From positions 12,485,215 through 12,549,214 of the forward strand of contig OX637346.1 in assembly GCA_951799405.1 (NCBI GenBank): DNA of 64,000 bases, in the 5' to 3' direction. Below are positions 9,698 to 20,313 of this stretch, piece after piece. The notes below the pieces were generated by a model. The model was not told the origin of the DNA and ran no database searches. It worked only from the letters and a program-made list of their open reading frames with translations. Source of the DNA: Agapetus fuscipes. Its lineage: Eukaryota; Arthropoda; Insecta; Trichoptera; Glossosomatidae. Position 1 is the first letter of the stretch. Each line of letters opens with the position of its first letter. The position numbers and the translations under genes were made by a program.

Positions 9698-10430
9698 GTT
9701 TATTTATTTATTTATTCATTCTTTAACGGCACATTGTGCCTTTTACATGTATATAAAAATAGAAATAAAAATACATTACAGACATAACAGTATCAAAATA
9801 AAACAGATTACTACAAAATAAAGCTTACAATAAGATTACTACAGAATAAAAGTAGAAGATATTTATGTAAAAAGTAAGAAGATGAAGAGAAAAACATAAG
9901 AGAGAAAAGAAAGAAGAAAAACAAAAGAGCAATGAGCATATAGCATATAGAGCAATAAGAGCATGATCAAGTAATAATATTAAAACTTAGGTAAAATAAA
10001 AGAACGCACAGATGAGGGTAAACAAAAATTGAAATACATTGCAAAAAAGTTAACAAAATAAGTAGAAAATAAAAAATAAAAACAAAGAATAAAACAAAAA
10101 AAAACAAAAAAGAAAAAGAAAAAGCAAGGTCTTATATTAAAGTAACAAAAATAAACTAGAAATTTGATAAAACTAGAGTAAACAATAGTACAGTACAATA
10201 TTATATGAGATGCAACTCTACAATAATTATTATGTACTTATTATGTACCATGGGAGTTGAAGTACTTAATTAAATTATATTTGTATGTTTTAGGATTTGT
10301 ATGAGTGTCAGAATCTATTTCATTGTATATATTACCCAAACGTTGAATACGTATTAGTGGGCTGTAGAAGTGTGTAGATGTATGTGTGGATACAGTGCGA
10401 TAAGGAACTAAGTAGTCATAGTTCCTTAAT
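9698..10430 (-). pseudogene. Degenerate LINE 3' end (Jockey/CR1-like)
   Basis: On the minus strand, about 10410-10250 reads a C-terminal block with SPLIRIQRLGNIYNEID, which resembles the conserved last residues of Jockey-group ORF2 proteins. It is followed by a long T-rich 3' UTR, a hairpin GGCACAATGTGCC (9729-9741) and an AATAAATAAATAA tail ending near 9698. The reading frame has lost everything upstream. Confidence 0.55.
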
Positions 10431-10439
10431 AACGGATAA

Positions 10440-10560
10440 AAAACATATTAAAATAGTTTTTGAAAATTATTTTTATAAAAATATTTGTAACCATTCTGCT
10501 CCTGAAGATGCCTCATTAGGAGAAAATGTTCGAGCACAAAAAAGAAATAAAAAAGGGAAT
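10440..10560 (+). repeat. Retroelement-like 3' fragment with a CTGAAGA...GAAA hairpin
   Basis: CCTGAAGATGCCTCATTAGG then AGAAAATGTTCGAGC (10501-10535), ending in an A-rich tail. The preceding ~60 bp match the complement of 58270-58330, so this is an interspersed repeat. Three other loci share the hairpin pattern (22040, 58240 minus, 63690 minus). Confidence 0.5.
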
Positions 10561-10910
10561 TAAAACTGTGTTTTACCCATTTGAATTTGTAATAAATATT
10601 TAATTAGGCATATTTCCTCTAGAAACTCGGCTGAATCAAGTGACAATTTTTTATCTGCGTTTTGCCGATCAATTTCGTTCACAGCGTCACACATGAAAAA
10701 TTGAACTGATGAAACTGAACTGAACGAAAAATGAATGTCTACAGATATCAGAATATACAATGTCTATTGAAGAATCATTCTAAAAGCATTAAGTTTATTT
10801 TGTTATTAGTTTTAGTTAGCATTAGTTTTACCAGTTTCTACATTGTTTTCTCGATGAAATTGAATACTCTTACAAGAATATACCTTGGATATCATTGTAT
10901 ACTTGTAGTA
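10561..10910. other. No feature recognised
   Basis: A+T-rich, without a gene or a repeat that I can match elsewhere in the window. Confidence 0.4.
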
Positions 10911-11008
10911 AGTGGTTGGCGTTAGGCCGGCCTCATTACCTGTACAAAATAGGTTCCACTTGCTATGCGGAAATAAGTTACACTATATATGTAGCTTAGT
11001 CGCGTAGT
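10911..11008 (+). repeat. Family B repeat
   Basis: GTGGTTGGCGTTAGGCCGGC opens it, and TATGTAGCTTAGTCGCGTAG closes it. The stretch ACCTGTACAAAATAGGTTCC aligns with the head of family A. Confidence 0.75.
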
Positions 11009-11562
11009 CACGTATTAAGTGATTAATTATTATTAGATTCTAATGTATCCAGAATACTTTGGTAGGTGATGATAACAAGCTCAGACAAATAAACTTAGAC
11101 TTATAATAGGTGTTAGTTATACCATTAATGCGTCTAGAATGTGTTCAATTGTTTACAATCTCGCTGAGAGAGATAAGATCATTTAAATAAAGCTCCCAGT
11201 ACACGAGATCTTTACAGAGAGCCTTCAGGAATGTTCTGGAGCTTTGCGCCTTGCAGGGTTAGCCTAAATCCCAGATCGCTTATTAAATAAGGGTTTCGCA
11301 GTATTCGCACAACTTGAACGACGTTGTATAAAGTGCGGGGCTTGAAGGGACGCATTACAGAGCTCATCAAAAGAGCACCAAAAATGTATTCATTACATCA
11401 CTGTTATTTGTTTTTTGTATGTTGAAAAAAAAGTGATGCACAAAGTGAAAAAGCTAATTTTTCCAGCATTTTTAAAATATTACTATTTTTGTTCACTTCA
11501 GATTTAACTAAATTTATAATAAGTTTTCGTATTGATTTAGTGAAACCTTGTAGTATGCCATC
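11009..11562. other. No feature recognised
   Basis: Intergenic or intronic A+T-rich sequence. A moderately GC-rich patch (11200-11370) holds no open frame of note. Confidence 0.4.
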
Positions 11563-11642
11563 TTAAAAAAGGATTATTTATGTTTTTTTATTTTAGTTTT
11601 TTAAAATAATTTTTAATTTTTTTTAAAATAATCCTTTTTTAA
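11563..11642. repeat. 17-bp perfect inverted repeat
   Basis: TTAAAAAAGGATTATTT (11563-11579) pairs exactly with AAATAATCCTTTTTTAA (11626-11642) around an A+T-rich loop. It may be a small MITE or a local palindrome. Confidence 0.75.
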
Positions 11643-11857
11643 ATTTATAACAAATCTATCTTATGATAATACTGAAGAGTTCATTTCTGGGATCTGCTAC
11701 CGTGATCTCTCAGAGCTGGAGCTTCCGGACGTTTTGCTCATGTCTGCGATGGGCTTCATCAGCGTGAAAATAAAATTATTAATATGCTCTTATGAAACTG
11801 TGAGTCTGATGATGAGTACCTGATAAAAAAACGCAACGCAACTACGCAACTATACTA

Positions 11858-11987
11858 ACCTGATGATAAATAGATATTGAGTATCTGATCAGAGAAGAAT
11901 GACAGAAAACGTTTTGTTATTTACCTGATGATAAATAGATATTGAGTATCTGATCAGAGAAGAATGACAGAAAACGTTTTGTTATTT
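11858..11987. repeat. Perfect 65-bp tandem duplication
   Basis: Units 11858-11922 and 11923-11987 are identical, starting ACCTGATGATAAATAGATAT. Absence of divergence suggests a very recent duplication. A family B-like end (AACGCAACTACGCAAC) lies just upstream at about 11830-11848. Confidence 0.92.
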
Positions 11988-13466
11988 AATGATTTAAAAG
12001 AAGTGAATATAAAGAAAAGGTTTGGAAAAAGTTGTAACGTTGTTATTTTTCTGTACATCTTTATTAAAAACTTCATTGTTTTACCAATCAGTCTCAATCT
12101 CAAATAATTTAATGCACAAGGGTTTCGTGGATGTACATAGTTTTATTAAACAAATAAAATAATATCTGTAAATAACACATGGGTATTTGATCTAGGAGCC
12201 GTCCGAAAACAATTCCAAGCTACACAACACACTCTGATATACGTCACTTGAACTGGCACGCCTTACGCGACCCTGCTCAACTTCTGTGGATGCCGGTAAA
12301 CCCCTTGAAATAATCGCAAGATATTAGTTGGTGCTTGATGGGGCTCATTTCAGGCATTGTGTGTTTCAGGATTTAATTGAAAATGTCTGTTTCGCATTCA
12401 GGGGATGTGCCCGGGCAACCGCTACGCAAAAATAAACGCTTTATCGCAAAGGAATGCCCTACAATTTACATTGTTTAACATTTATATGAAGAGAAACATT
12501 CTGGAAGATGGGAACTGATAAGGTGAAATCTGTGCACAAATGGAAATTGTGCGTCCCAAAACAAGCGTACTTTTTGGATTAATTAATTTTGTTATTAAAA
12601 AGTAAATATGAAAATTAAAGCTTCATATTTAAAATTTGAAAGAAAATTAAGCTACAATACGCATTGGTAATTTAAAGAGATTTGGTTACGAATATTTTTA
12701 ATACAAATTTTATCCTTTTAAAATGAGCTTTCACAAAGTTGCTGTCGAAAATCTAGATAATACGAATATTTTTATTCTAGAATGGACTATTCACATACTT
12801 CACAGCCCAAACAACCCGGCCGTGTGATGTCACAGATTTGTCCATTCAAGAAATGTGCGAACCTTATTTTAATATAATGACAAATAAAGTCGGCATAAAT
12901 AATGATTGTTGCATGGTTTTATTTTATAACTTTGTTTTGTAATTTATAGGTGAGTACGTGCTAATTGACATTATTCAATAATCTCATCAACTCATTGATT
13001 TTATTGTCTATCTACATGAAATATGATAACAAAAAATATATAACCACAAGTTCTTCATTTTTTAGCAGATTTTATCAAAAGCTTTCATCAAACATTTATC
13101 AAACTTCAAAAAATATATTAACTCTAAATTACTAATTAAATTCGTATTGTAACTTCATAATGATTTTAGTTGCTAAAACTTTCCACGATATTGCTAGATG
13201 GGGCTACTACAGCAAGATCAACACAGCCTCCGTCCACCATTTTATTATAATATTATCATAGTTGTAAGAACCACACATACAACCTTACACAATATACAGA
13301 TGTATTGGATACCAGTTAACCAACACCACCACAAACAAACTATTATGAGGTCTGCCGTGACTTTTGGCGCCAAAAATGCCTGCCTACTTTCCAGTTTGAA
13401 TCTCGAACAACCGGTCTTTGCCTTCCCTCATACTTCTTCATTCCACTACCTCCGCCCGCATCATTA
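11988..13466. other. No feature recognised
   Basis: A+T-rich with scattered short open frames lacking any domain. No repeat matched to other parts of the window. Confidence 0.4.
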
Positions 13467-13593
13467 TCCCAAGTTAAAACTCAATCAAAAAATAAATAAA
13501 AACTAAAACCCTCAACAGACGTGATGTTTTAGTTTGTATACATATTAAGAGAACGTTATTTTTCAGTTTAAATGTAAAGTTTTATACTTGGGG
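13467..13593. repeat. Family M palindromic MITE
   Basis: Starts TCCCAAGTTAAAAC and ends GTTTTATACTTGGGG followed by TA. It lies 5 bp upstream of the target duplication of the hAT element. Confidence 0.75.
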
Positions 13594-13606
13594 TACTGGT
13601 TTTAAC

Positions 13607-14190
13607 TAATGATGCCACGAATATTCGGCCACTATTCGGTATTCGGCCTATTCGGCCACTTTTTTGCTATTCGGTATTCGGCCGAATAGTGCGTACTATT
13701 CGGCCGAATACCGAATAGCAAATCATGTAAAAAAAGACACGTTATTTTACTCAAAAATTATGTATTTATTTCCAAATTACAACATTTTACTATTTTAGTA
13801 CTTAAAATTAATCAGTGGTAAGTTGTGATGGATAAAAACGAGCTTTTCAGCATTTTCTGGTAGCAAACAATTGCGCTTTTCATCGTAAACGTTACCAGCC
13901 TCAGAAAATAACCTCTCACTATAAACGCTACTTCCAGGCGAAGAAAGATACACTTTTGCAAATTTCGAAAGGTTCGGGTATTGTTTTTCGTTTGCTGACC
14001 ACCACTTGTAAGGATCGGCCTTCCGATCTAGGCGAACTGTTTTCAAATAAAAATCCAACTCGTTTGCCACAGCATTCTTCTCCGAAGCGCCGCGAATATT
14101 CGGCGGCCGAATATTCGGCGCTTCGGCCGACAGCGTTGCCGAATATTCGGTATTCGGTATTCGGCCAATTCACTATTCGTGGCATCTCTA
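13607..14190 (-). mobile_element. Non-autonomous hAT element with perfect 8-bp target duplication
   Basis: The ends TAATGATGCCACGAATA and (complemented right end) TAGAGATGCCACGAATA form 17-bp TIRs differing at two positions. The flanks 13599-13606 and 14191-14198 are both GTTTTAAC, the 8-bp duplication typical of hAT. Subterminal zones are filled with TATTCGGCCGAATA-type palindromes, likely transposase binding sites. The interior retains only the transposase C-terminus on the minus strand, so the element is a deletion derivative that needs transposase from elsewhere. Confidence 0.93.
13795..14070 (-). pseudogene. hAT transposase C-terminal dimerisation domain, remnant
   Basis: The 91-codon minus-strand frame shows the conserved hAT dimerisation block: DPYKWWSANEKQYPNL (residues 19-34), then KVYLSSPGSSVYSERLFSEA (39-58), the KRNCLLPENAEKLVF stretch and a final HHNLPL. 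This domain pairs hAT transposase monomers. The frame starts at GTG, and the zinc finger, catalytic D-D-E region and helical insertion are absent: upstream sequence runs straight into the subterminal TTCGGC repeats. It cannot encode an active transposase. Confidence 0.9.
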
Positions 14191-14591
14191 GTTTTAACAT
14201 TACAGAGTCGACAACCAAGCACTGTTGCGATGGCATTTCAAGAAATCATTGGCGAGCATTTACCACGAACATAAACTTGTTTGCCCTCCATATTGTATGA
14301 AGTGCTCTTAAGAAAACTGAACATGTTCGTCAATAGTTGTCATGTTCGCATGTTTTGAATGCCGCATCTGTTCGCTGGTGTTTGGTGGTTTTTTTTACTA
14401 CCAATTTATTTATACAAAGTTGTATTAAAATAAATCTCATGTTTTACGGCGATAAAAAATGAGAAAGGTAAGAAATTGCGAAAGTGTTAAAAAAAAATAT
14501 GCGAAAACTTACAGGAAGTAAAAGTTGACGTGTCAATACCAAGTTCAGTAAATTATGAAAAACTAAAATAATCATATTGTATACATCTTCA

Positions 14592-14727
14592 TTTTTTTAA
14601 GGAAGCCTGTGCGGGAGACTCCCTAGATTCAAGAGACTCTAGGGGTCTATGACACTTGTAACAGTGCCGCAGAGGTGTTGTTGAGTAGCAGTTGATGCCC
14701 CTACCCGGTTGCAGGGCCGTTAAAGAA
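14592..14727 (+). repeat. Family D repeat
   Basis: TTTTTTAAGGAAGCCTGTGC, then CCCTAGATTC...GACTCTAGGGG (a hairpin with a CCCTAGA/TCTAGGG stem), then GTGCCGCAGAGGTGTTGTTG. It is the longest of three copies. Confidence 0.7.
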
Positions 14728-14929
14728 AATTGACATAAAACATTGTACATTCACAAGAAGGAAGCTCCTATGTATTTAGGTAATTTTTATTCGCTTTTTC
14801 AAAATGAATTGAAGTTTAAAAAAATATGCGTAACTCGAAACTTCACCAGTAACTTTGTTGGAATTTTCTGTGCAGTTTTCGCGCTTGATCTCTCGATGTC
14901 TCTGCAACATCAAGAACTGGGTAATCGGT

Positions 14930-15170
14930 CATGGAACTCTGCTTGCGGATGCACACACAGACTGCATGTGCATCAGCCCTCTCCCCCCCTCACCCACTCC
15001 TTGTCTTTAGGCTTCCACCTACTGGCAAGCAAGCCAGCCGGTGGCTTCCAACGGACATCGCCGAACAAGCCCGAAGCCGCGCGGCGCGCACTCTGGCGGC
15101 GAACTCCCCTCAGCTAGAGAACGGCAAGCGACCGAGTGTGACGTACGCGTAGAGCTCGTAGCGACAAATC
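14930..15170 (+). promoter_or_regulatory. GC-rich, CpG-containing island, probable promoter
   Basis: This is an abrupt GC- and CpG-rich block (for example GCGCGGCGCGCACTCTGGCG around 15077-15100) in otherwise A+T-rich DNA, lying 0.5-0.7 kb before a strong ATG exon with a splice donor. A CRE-like TGACGTAC occurs at 15139-15146. No TATA box is evident. The promoter role is inferred from position and composition. The block also carries open frames, which GC-rich DNA readily does. Confidence 0.45.
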
Positions 15171-15661
15171 TCACGACTTTCGAATTCTTTCAAAGAAGAA
15201 CCCAAAGAATACGAAAAGGAAAAATAATCATAAATACAACGAATACATGATAACGTAATAGAACACGCGACTTGGTGCGATCACTGTCCGGCTAGCTGGA
15301 ATAAGTCATCAAAAACAAGTACACCAAAAGTTTATAAACATTGAAAAGTTTAAAGTAAAACAATTAGTGGTTTAAAAAGTTTGTGTGTATTGTAATAAAT
15401 TTTAAAGTGTTAAATTAAATTAAACATACTGTGGATAATAATTATGGATACAGTGATACAACTTGTACGAGCTGTGTTGAGTGAAATTTAATTTTGTTTA
15501 AAAATAATAGCATTTACCTTGAAGTGTGCAATTCAAGTCAAATAATTGACGAGTGATTTATAGTTTGTAAACCTTACGGATATTAAGAAATCCCCAACGT
15601 GCGATGATGTGGTGATTGTGGATTTTTGCTGAGAGTCTGTAGTATCAACAGGACCCGCATC
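15171..15661 (+). other. Probable long 5' untranslated leader with upstream ORFs
   Basis: A+T-rich leader between the island and the coding ATG. It holds small upstream ORFs: a 15-residue one at 15444-15491 (ATGGATACAG...TAA) and a minimal ATG ATG TGG TGA at 15604-15615. Such uORFs usually lower downstream translation. The transcription start and any splice inside the leader cannot be fixed from sequence alone. Confidence 0.35.
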
Positions 15662-15704
15662 ATGGCTGCTTCAAGCAAAGCCAAGTCGCTGCTGGCATTC
15701 TCAG
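15662..15704 (+). CDS. Candidate first coding exon of an unidentified host gene (14 codons + 1 nt)
   Basis: ATCATGG gives a strong start context (A at -3, G at +4). The exon reads MAASSKAKSLLAFS and ends CTCAG followed by GTAAGC at 15705, a consensus 5' splice site, leaving a phase-1 intron. A basic n-region running into LLAF looks like the beginning of a signal peptide, and phase-1 introns after signal-peptide exons are common in secreted or cell-surface proteins. No downstream exon was recognised in this window, so the intron would exceed 48 kb. I do not recognise the gene. The alternative is a chance ATG plus donor inside a repeat-rich intergenic region. Confidence 0.45.
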
Positions 15705-15734
15705 GTAAGCCAACACACTGTCCCTTCGGTTGTC

Positions 15735-15865
15735 CTCGAGAATTGCTTCGCGAAATGGTGAGCGGCGAGTTCGCAGAACCGGTCTCGAACCCAGTACCTT
15801 CTCGTTGCAAGAAAGCCTGTCCTCCCACGCACTGCAGAACTGGCGCTGGATACATTGTTAATATT
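15735..15865 (-). repeat. tRNA-derived SINE-like fragment
   Basis: On the minus strand a perfect B box GGTTCGAGACC lies at 15791-15781, preceded by an A-box-like GCAGTGCGTGGGAGG. This looks like a tRNA-derived head just inside the putative intron. Confidence 0.4.
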
Positions 15866-15949
15866 TATGTACCGTACATTCGTAGAATCTCTGCTAATCG
15901 ATTTAAAATTCAGCCTTGTTCTCGTTAGATCATCGGACAACATTCCGAT

Positions 15950-16913
15950 ACAATATTTCTACACATAATGACATACTAAAATATTTCAAAATCAATACAA
16001 ATTACCTGGATTTAAAATGAATTTATTGTGTTGCTTAGAACGGCGTAAAATAATTCAATACAAGTCCTATAAAACTTGTTTAAATAATAATTTCTTAGTC
16101 AGTTTACTGAAGTCTTATCCATTGAATATATATATATATATTTGGAACTGAGTTTTGAATCAATATTTACATTACAAATTCCAAAAACTAGCGATTTCAA
16201 ATTATGATATCTTCCTACAGCTGGGCACAAATGTCTTATTTACACTTCTATATTATTAGATTTACAAATTCGTAAAAATAGCCTTAATGACGAGTCATTA
16301 AATACAGCTACTTGTCAATTAGGTACCTACGTCATAAAAATAACGGTCATTCTGTGCAAACGAACGGCAGTCGTAAAAATATTGGATATTACCTCATAGT
16401 ACAAAAAAAAACACAGACATTAAATTTTACCTTCCTATAATGCCATAATGACAGTCTCATTGATCTTTTTGTTTTCTGAGTAAGTAATCAAATAATAACA
16501 ATCCTTGACACAATTGGTAAAATATTTTTACATTAATACAATGCTTAAAATACTGATTTATATTTGGTATTATTTTTTTAATGCTTCAAGGTAATGTCAG
16601 GTATTTTCAACTGTTGAGAACTTTTACACAAAGCTTGCATTCCTGAGACGATAGATATTTTTGAAAACGTGCGTTTCTGTGAGAAATCCACTCCCTACCT
16701 GGGCTTACCTGCCCTACACACAAAGGATTTTGCCCGAACCCCCGATCCTTGCAGAAGTATTATTCCAAAAGTATAATAATATAACATTACCTTTTCTCCA
16801 AAATATATTCTCTCCTATCTTCCTTGCATTCTATTCTCAGCATACTTTTACCGCCAATTTTTTATAAAAAAATTGTCATTAAGTAAAATTTTATTGTATT
16901 TTGGATCTAGTTA
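15950..16913. other. A+T-rich, no gene
   Basis: Contains a short (AT)n run (16128-16142). No other repeat or coding signal. Confidence 0.5.
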
Positions 16914-17142
16914 TTCTAAATCTAAGTTGCAAAGATATATTATAATTTGAGATTCATATTAAATGCATTCCCACAAGCACACCCGTATAAGTCGCGTTAA
17001 CACATGCCGCATGTGGACCTACAATATAAAAACCCAATCTCAAATGAACTCTTGCCGACCTTCCTGAAACAGGGGTGACATTGGCAAAGTGAACCATTTT
17101 TTACAGTATGGGTGGTCAGCCTCATCAACCTATAAGACAAGG
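16914..17142 (-). repeat. Family A repeat
   Basis: Full-span copy with a small internal deletion: the AACATAAGCCCTGC segment is missing before CTCTTGCCGACC. The tail here is TCTAAATCTAAG type. Confidence 0.88.
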
Positions 17143-17447
17143 AACCAAAATTTCATAAAACAAAATTACTAGATAGGAACAAAATAATAAGAATAGCCGT
17201 ACAATATTGTCAAAGAGAAAGTTAGTTCGAGTTAGGACCATACTAACGATTACCATTGAATATGTAGGTACCTAAAATGTGGTTATGCCTAAACCATTGT
17301 TATAGTGTGATTCATATAGTACCTAATTGTTACTCAGTCACCTTTTGCAATAGGGGTGAAAAGAGGTTCTATAAATTCGCTATCACTTCTTCCTATCTTT
17401 ACAGATTGTTTCACTTCCCTTTTTTTTTCAATTTCATCATTAAATTT

Positions 17448-17577
17448 GCATTTTCTATCAATTCATCATTATTAGCATTTACTTATTATGTATATCTATA
17501 TATATATCCTATCATTTCATATCCTATCATTCCTAGCATTTTCTATCAATTCATCATTATTAGCATTTACTTATTAT
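17448..17577. repeat. Direct duplication of a 42-bp segment, offset 88 bp
   Basis: 17448-17489 and 17536-17577 are identical (starting GCATTTTCTATCAATTCATC), separated by CCTATCATTTC-type sequence and (TA)n. Local tandem expansion next to the family A insertion. Confidence 0.85.
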
Positions 17578-17617
17578 ATCTATATATATATTATATCTAT
17601 ATATATATATATATATA
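17578..17617. repeat. (TA)n microsatellite at the family A insertion site
   Basis: Runs of TATATATA interrupted by CTA, directly abutting the 5' end of the family A copy at 17618. Confidence 0.85.
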
Positions 17618-17868
17618 TCCTTGACTTATAGGTTGGTATGAGGCTGACCACCCATACTGTAAAAAATGGTTCACTTTGCCAATGTCACCCCTGTTTCAGG
17701 GAAGGTCGGCAAAAGTTGTGGGGCTTATGTTCATTTGAGGTTTGGATTTTATTTGTAAGTACACATTCAGCATTTGTAAGCGCGAACTACACTTGTTGGT
17801 TTGTGGGCATACATCTGAGAGCTTTAAATGAATATATCCTTGCAACTTAGATTATAGATTATAGATAT
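17618..17868 (+). repeat. Family A repeat, youngest type
   Basis: Identical over 247 bp (17618-17864) to 50062-50308. It ends in two ATTATAG units. The 70-codon open frame it carries is a by-product of the repeat and is also identical in both loci. Confidence 0.95.
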
Positions 17869-17934
17869 AGACTTACCTCTTCAAATGCATCAATCAATTT
17901 ACATTTTCCATTCAGAAAAAAAAACTTACTTTGC

Positions 17935-18292
17935 ATCGAACTCTCGGGTTCATTTCCAGCGTTCGCGGTTAAATTGCCGTTCCCGCCCATATAGACGTTC
18001 GTTTTTATTTTATATTATTTTTTCCCTTTTCCTCTGTTGTCGGACCAGAACGCAATCTTTCAGGGACGCGCGCGGGCCTCCCAAATTGACGGCAGGCAGA
18101 AATAATTTGGCGGTTGCGGGATTGCCGACCTCCCCGTCCTTCTCACCCACACCCTCCTTGAGAGATTTACCCGCAATCAACGCTCTCCTTCCCGACCTGC
18201 CACCCGTTTCTGTCCTCCTAATACTCGACTCCATTCTTTTCCATTTATCCTCTGCCTTGCTGGCTTCACCGGCTGATTTATTTTCCGTGCAG
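17935..18292. other. GC-richer, pyrimidine-rich island
   Basis: About 360 bp of clearly higher GC, C/T-rich on the plus strand (CCTCCCCGTCCTTCTCACCC). A plus-strand frame stays open across it (within 17885-18373), but the composition is low complexity and I recognise no domain. It ends at the target duplication of the hAT element. Confidence 0.4.
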
Positions 18293-18300
18293 GTTGACGG

Positions 18301-19048
18301 TAGAGATGCGCCGATAACTCGTTTATCACTCGGTGATTTCTTTTGTACTCGTATTTGGCCGAGTAACTCTTGAGATTTCTTTAGTACTCTCTCGTGTTCG
18401 GCCGAATAACTTGCTTGGTCGAATAAGCATCATCATCATCATTGGCACGACAAGCCGGGGTGGGTCTTGGCCTTCCTCAGCAACCCTGTTTATCCAACGT
18501 CTTCCTCCTCCACTCCCACATTCCCACTGCACGTCAATTCGCCACTACTCCATACAGCCATCTTGAACGTGGTCTTCCAAATTTTATGGTCAAATAAGCA
18601 ATAGGATAAAAAATGTAGTAGATACTGATTTATAGTTTCCTATTTTCTTAGTAGGTACTAAGTAAGTAATTCCAAATCGTCATCATTTCTCACTTCAATG
18701 CCATTCGTATTTGTATTGTGAAGAAAATAACATTGTACTGTTATTCACGTAGTTTCACATCCATGTTTTTATTTTATCGTAAAACCCTCTCTCTTTTATT
18801 ATTTTGTTTTTCTCTATTACAATTTTATACTTAATATGCTCACAATATTCTGTTGTATTTTCTTCTATTTAACATTGTTCATGTAAAGCTCTCTGTCATC
18901 GATATCAGTTGGTCACCTATGCATTTAAGCGATAGATTTCCGATTTTCGAATAACCTAGTAATTCGACGGAATATTTGTTTCGGTAAAAAACCGAGTAGC
19001 ATTCGGGTTATTCGGCGAAGCTTTATATATTAGCTTGGCTCTTCTCTA
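18301..19048. mobile_element. Second hAT-like non-autonomous element, degenerate
   Basis: The left end TAGAGATGCGCCGATAACTC and the right end ...CTTCTCTA (complement TAGAGAAG) match hAT termini. The flanks GTTGACGG (18293-18300) and GTTGATAG (19049-19056) agree at 6 of 8 positions, as an aged 8-bp duplication. Subterminal TTCGGCCGAATAAC and ATTCGGGTTATTCGG words echo the element at 13.6 kb. An RTE-like tail lies inside. Confidence 0.7.
18424..18590 (-). pseudogene. RTE-like LINE 3' end with (ATG)n tail, nested in the hAT element
   Basis: The minus strand reads GRPRSRW, then a WRR...-HPGL-like end broken by stops, followed by an (ATG)n tail (18427-18441 on the plus strand as CATCATCATC). The GRPR.RW motif near the ORF2 C-terminus and the trinucleotide tail are typical of RTE-group LINEs. 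Confidence 0.55.
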
Positions 19049-20313
19049 GTTGATAGGCATTATTCTGCGTGCCCTTTGTCGTTAGCCTTGCTGATTTATT
19101 TCATTAATTGCGTAGCGTTCCTTTCAAATGCTGCCTTATAGATAAGTCAAATTACTATATTATTATTATAACTATTATTCGCTGGCTTGCGTTTTTCACA
19201 AAATTCAATTGACCGAGTTAGGGAGCAAGAAAACAAACCAACTGCGCTATTCACAGACAAAAGTATACGCTCATTAAGTATTATTCAAAGACAGTATTAA
19301 TCAAACTCTGATTATCTTTTCCAGCACTATTGAGGAGGGATACGCGTAGAGTTAGATTTCACTAACTTATTCCAGAGGAACTCACTCAGTTTTGTATGCT
19401 CTTTAATTTCATGACGTTATGTGGTGAAAAATTAGGACCCACCACAATGTTTCATGCATTGTTCTGTCTTAGTTCACGATTGATTTTAAGTAAATGATTG
19501 ACTCTGAATACGGGTATGAATTACAAAATAACTATTTGACGAAATTCTAACCTTGACATTTTTTCGTAACCTGAAAATTCACCGTATTTCAAACGTAACA
19601 ATTATGTCGCAATTTTTTCTATTATTAATTTTAATTATTCTACTCGATTATTAAATGCAAAATACCAATATTATTTATCTACTTTTTAAAAATGAGTAAA
19701 ATATCAGAATAATTTCAATACACTTTAAGGGCTAGTATTCTTAAAGTTATTATGATTTTACACTGATAAAAAAAAATGATTGACATAAGTGCGTCCTTTT
19801 CATGCAGTATAAAGTCGCTCTGCTGACGTTAAAAATACCAGGCCTTAATGCTAGTATTAAAAATACAAAGCATAATTTACTTTATCCGCCTTTCTTGATA
19901 GGATCGCTTTCGGATTAAGAATATTCCATTTACTAATTTAAATTTATTTCACAATTACGAGCCGTCTGGTTGGCGCAGTTAGAGTTAAGTTAAACACAAT
20001 AAATAATGCTTAGCAAGCAAGTGGAGGCAAACATTGCTATCGGCATTGTAGATACCTGTAAAGTATAGTGTAGCAAGGTGATAACTCGGTTTGTTTATGT
20101 CTCTTTGTTGAAAGAAGCTGCGATAAGGATTACGGCCAGTTTAATTAGCTCGCTGTGGTTTTCCATTCTCGTCTTAATGCGAGCGCTATCTTTGAAACTT
20201 TAGTCAAAAAGAAGAAAGAGTTATAGCCAAGTGTTCTTGGAGTGACTACATCACGAAACGGCGCTCTAAATAAATCATCAACTCATCCATCAAGTTACAA
20301 TTGAGTTACTAAA
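19049..20313. other. No gene; contains a family E copy
   Basis: A+T-rich. Apart from the family E copy (19761-19845) nothing could be matched. Confidence 0.4.
19761..19845 (-). repeat. Family E MITE, partial
   Basis: The 40 bp TGATTGACATAAGTGCGTCC... through CAGTATAAAGTC match the complement of 61716-61755 at 39 of 40 positions. It ends near GACGTTAAAAATACCAGGCC. Confidence 0.75.

Noticed and set aside
13198..13506. 102-codon plus-strand frame
   Set aside because: It ends inside a family M element and has no recognisable motif or start context.
14743..15152. Open frames in the GC-rich island
   Set aside because: Overlapping frames in all phases reflect composition; no recognisable protein. 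Treated as promoter-like instead.
17638..17850. 70-codon frame found identically at 17.6 and 50.1 kb
   Set aside because: It lies wholly inside two identical family A repeats; other copies break the frame.
17885..18373. 162-codon plus-strand frame
   Set aside because: Low-complexity C/T-rich region crossing a hAT terminus; no domain, no splice structure that makes sense.
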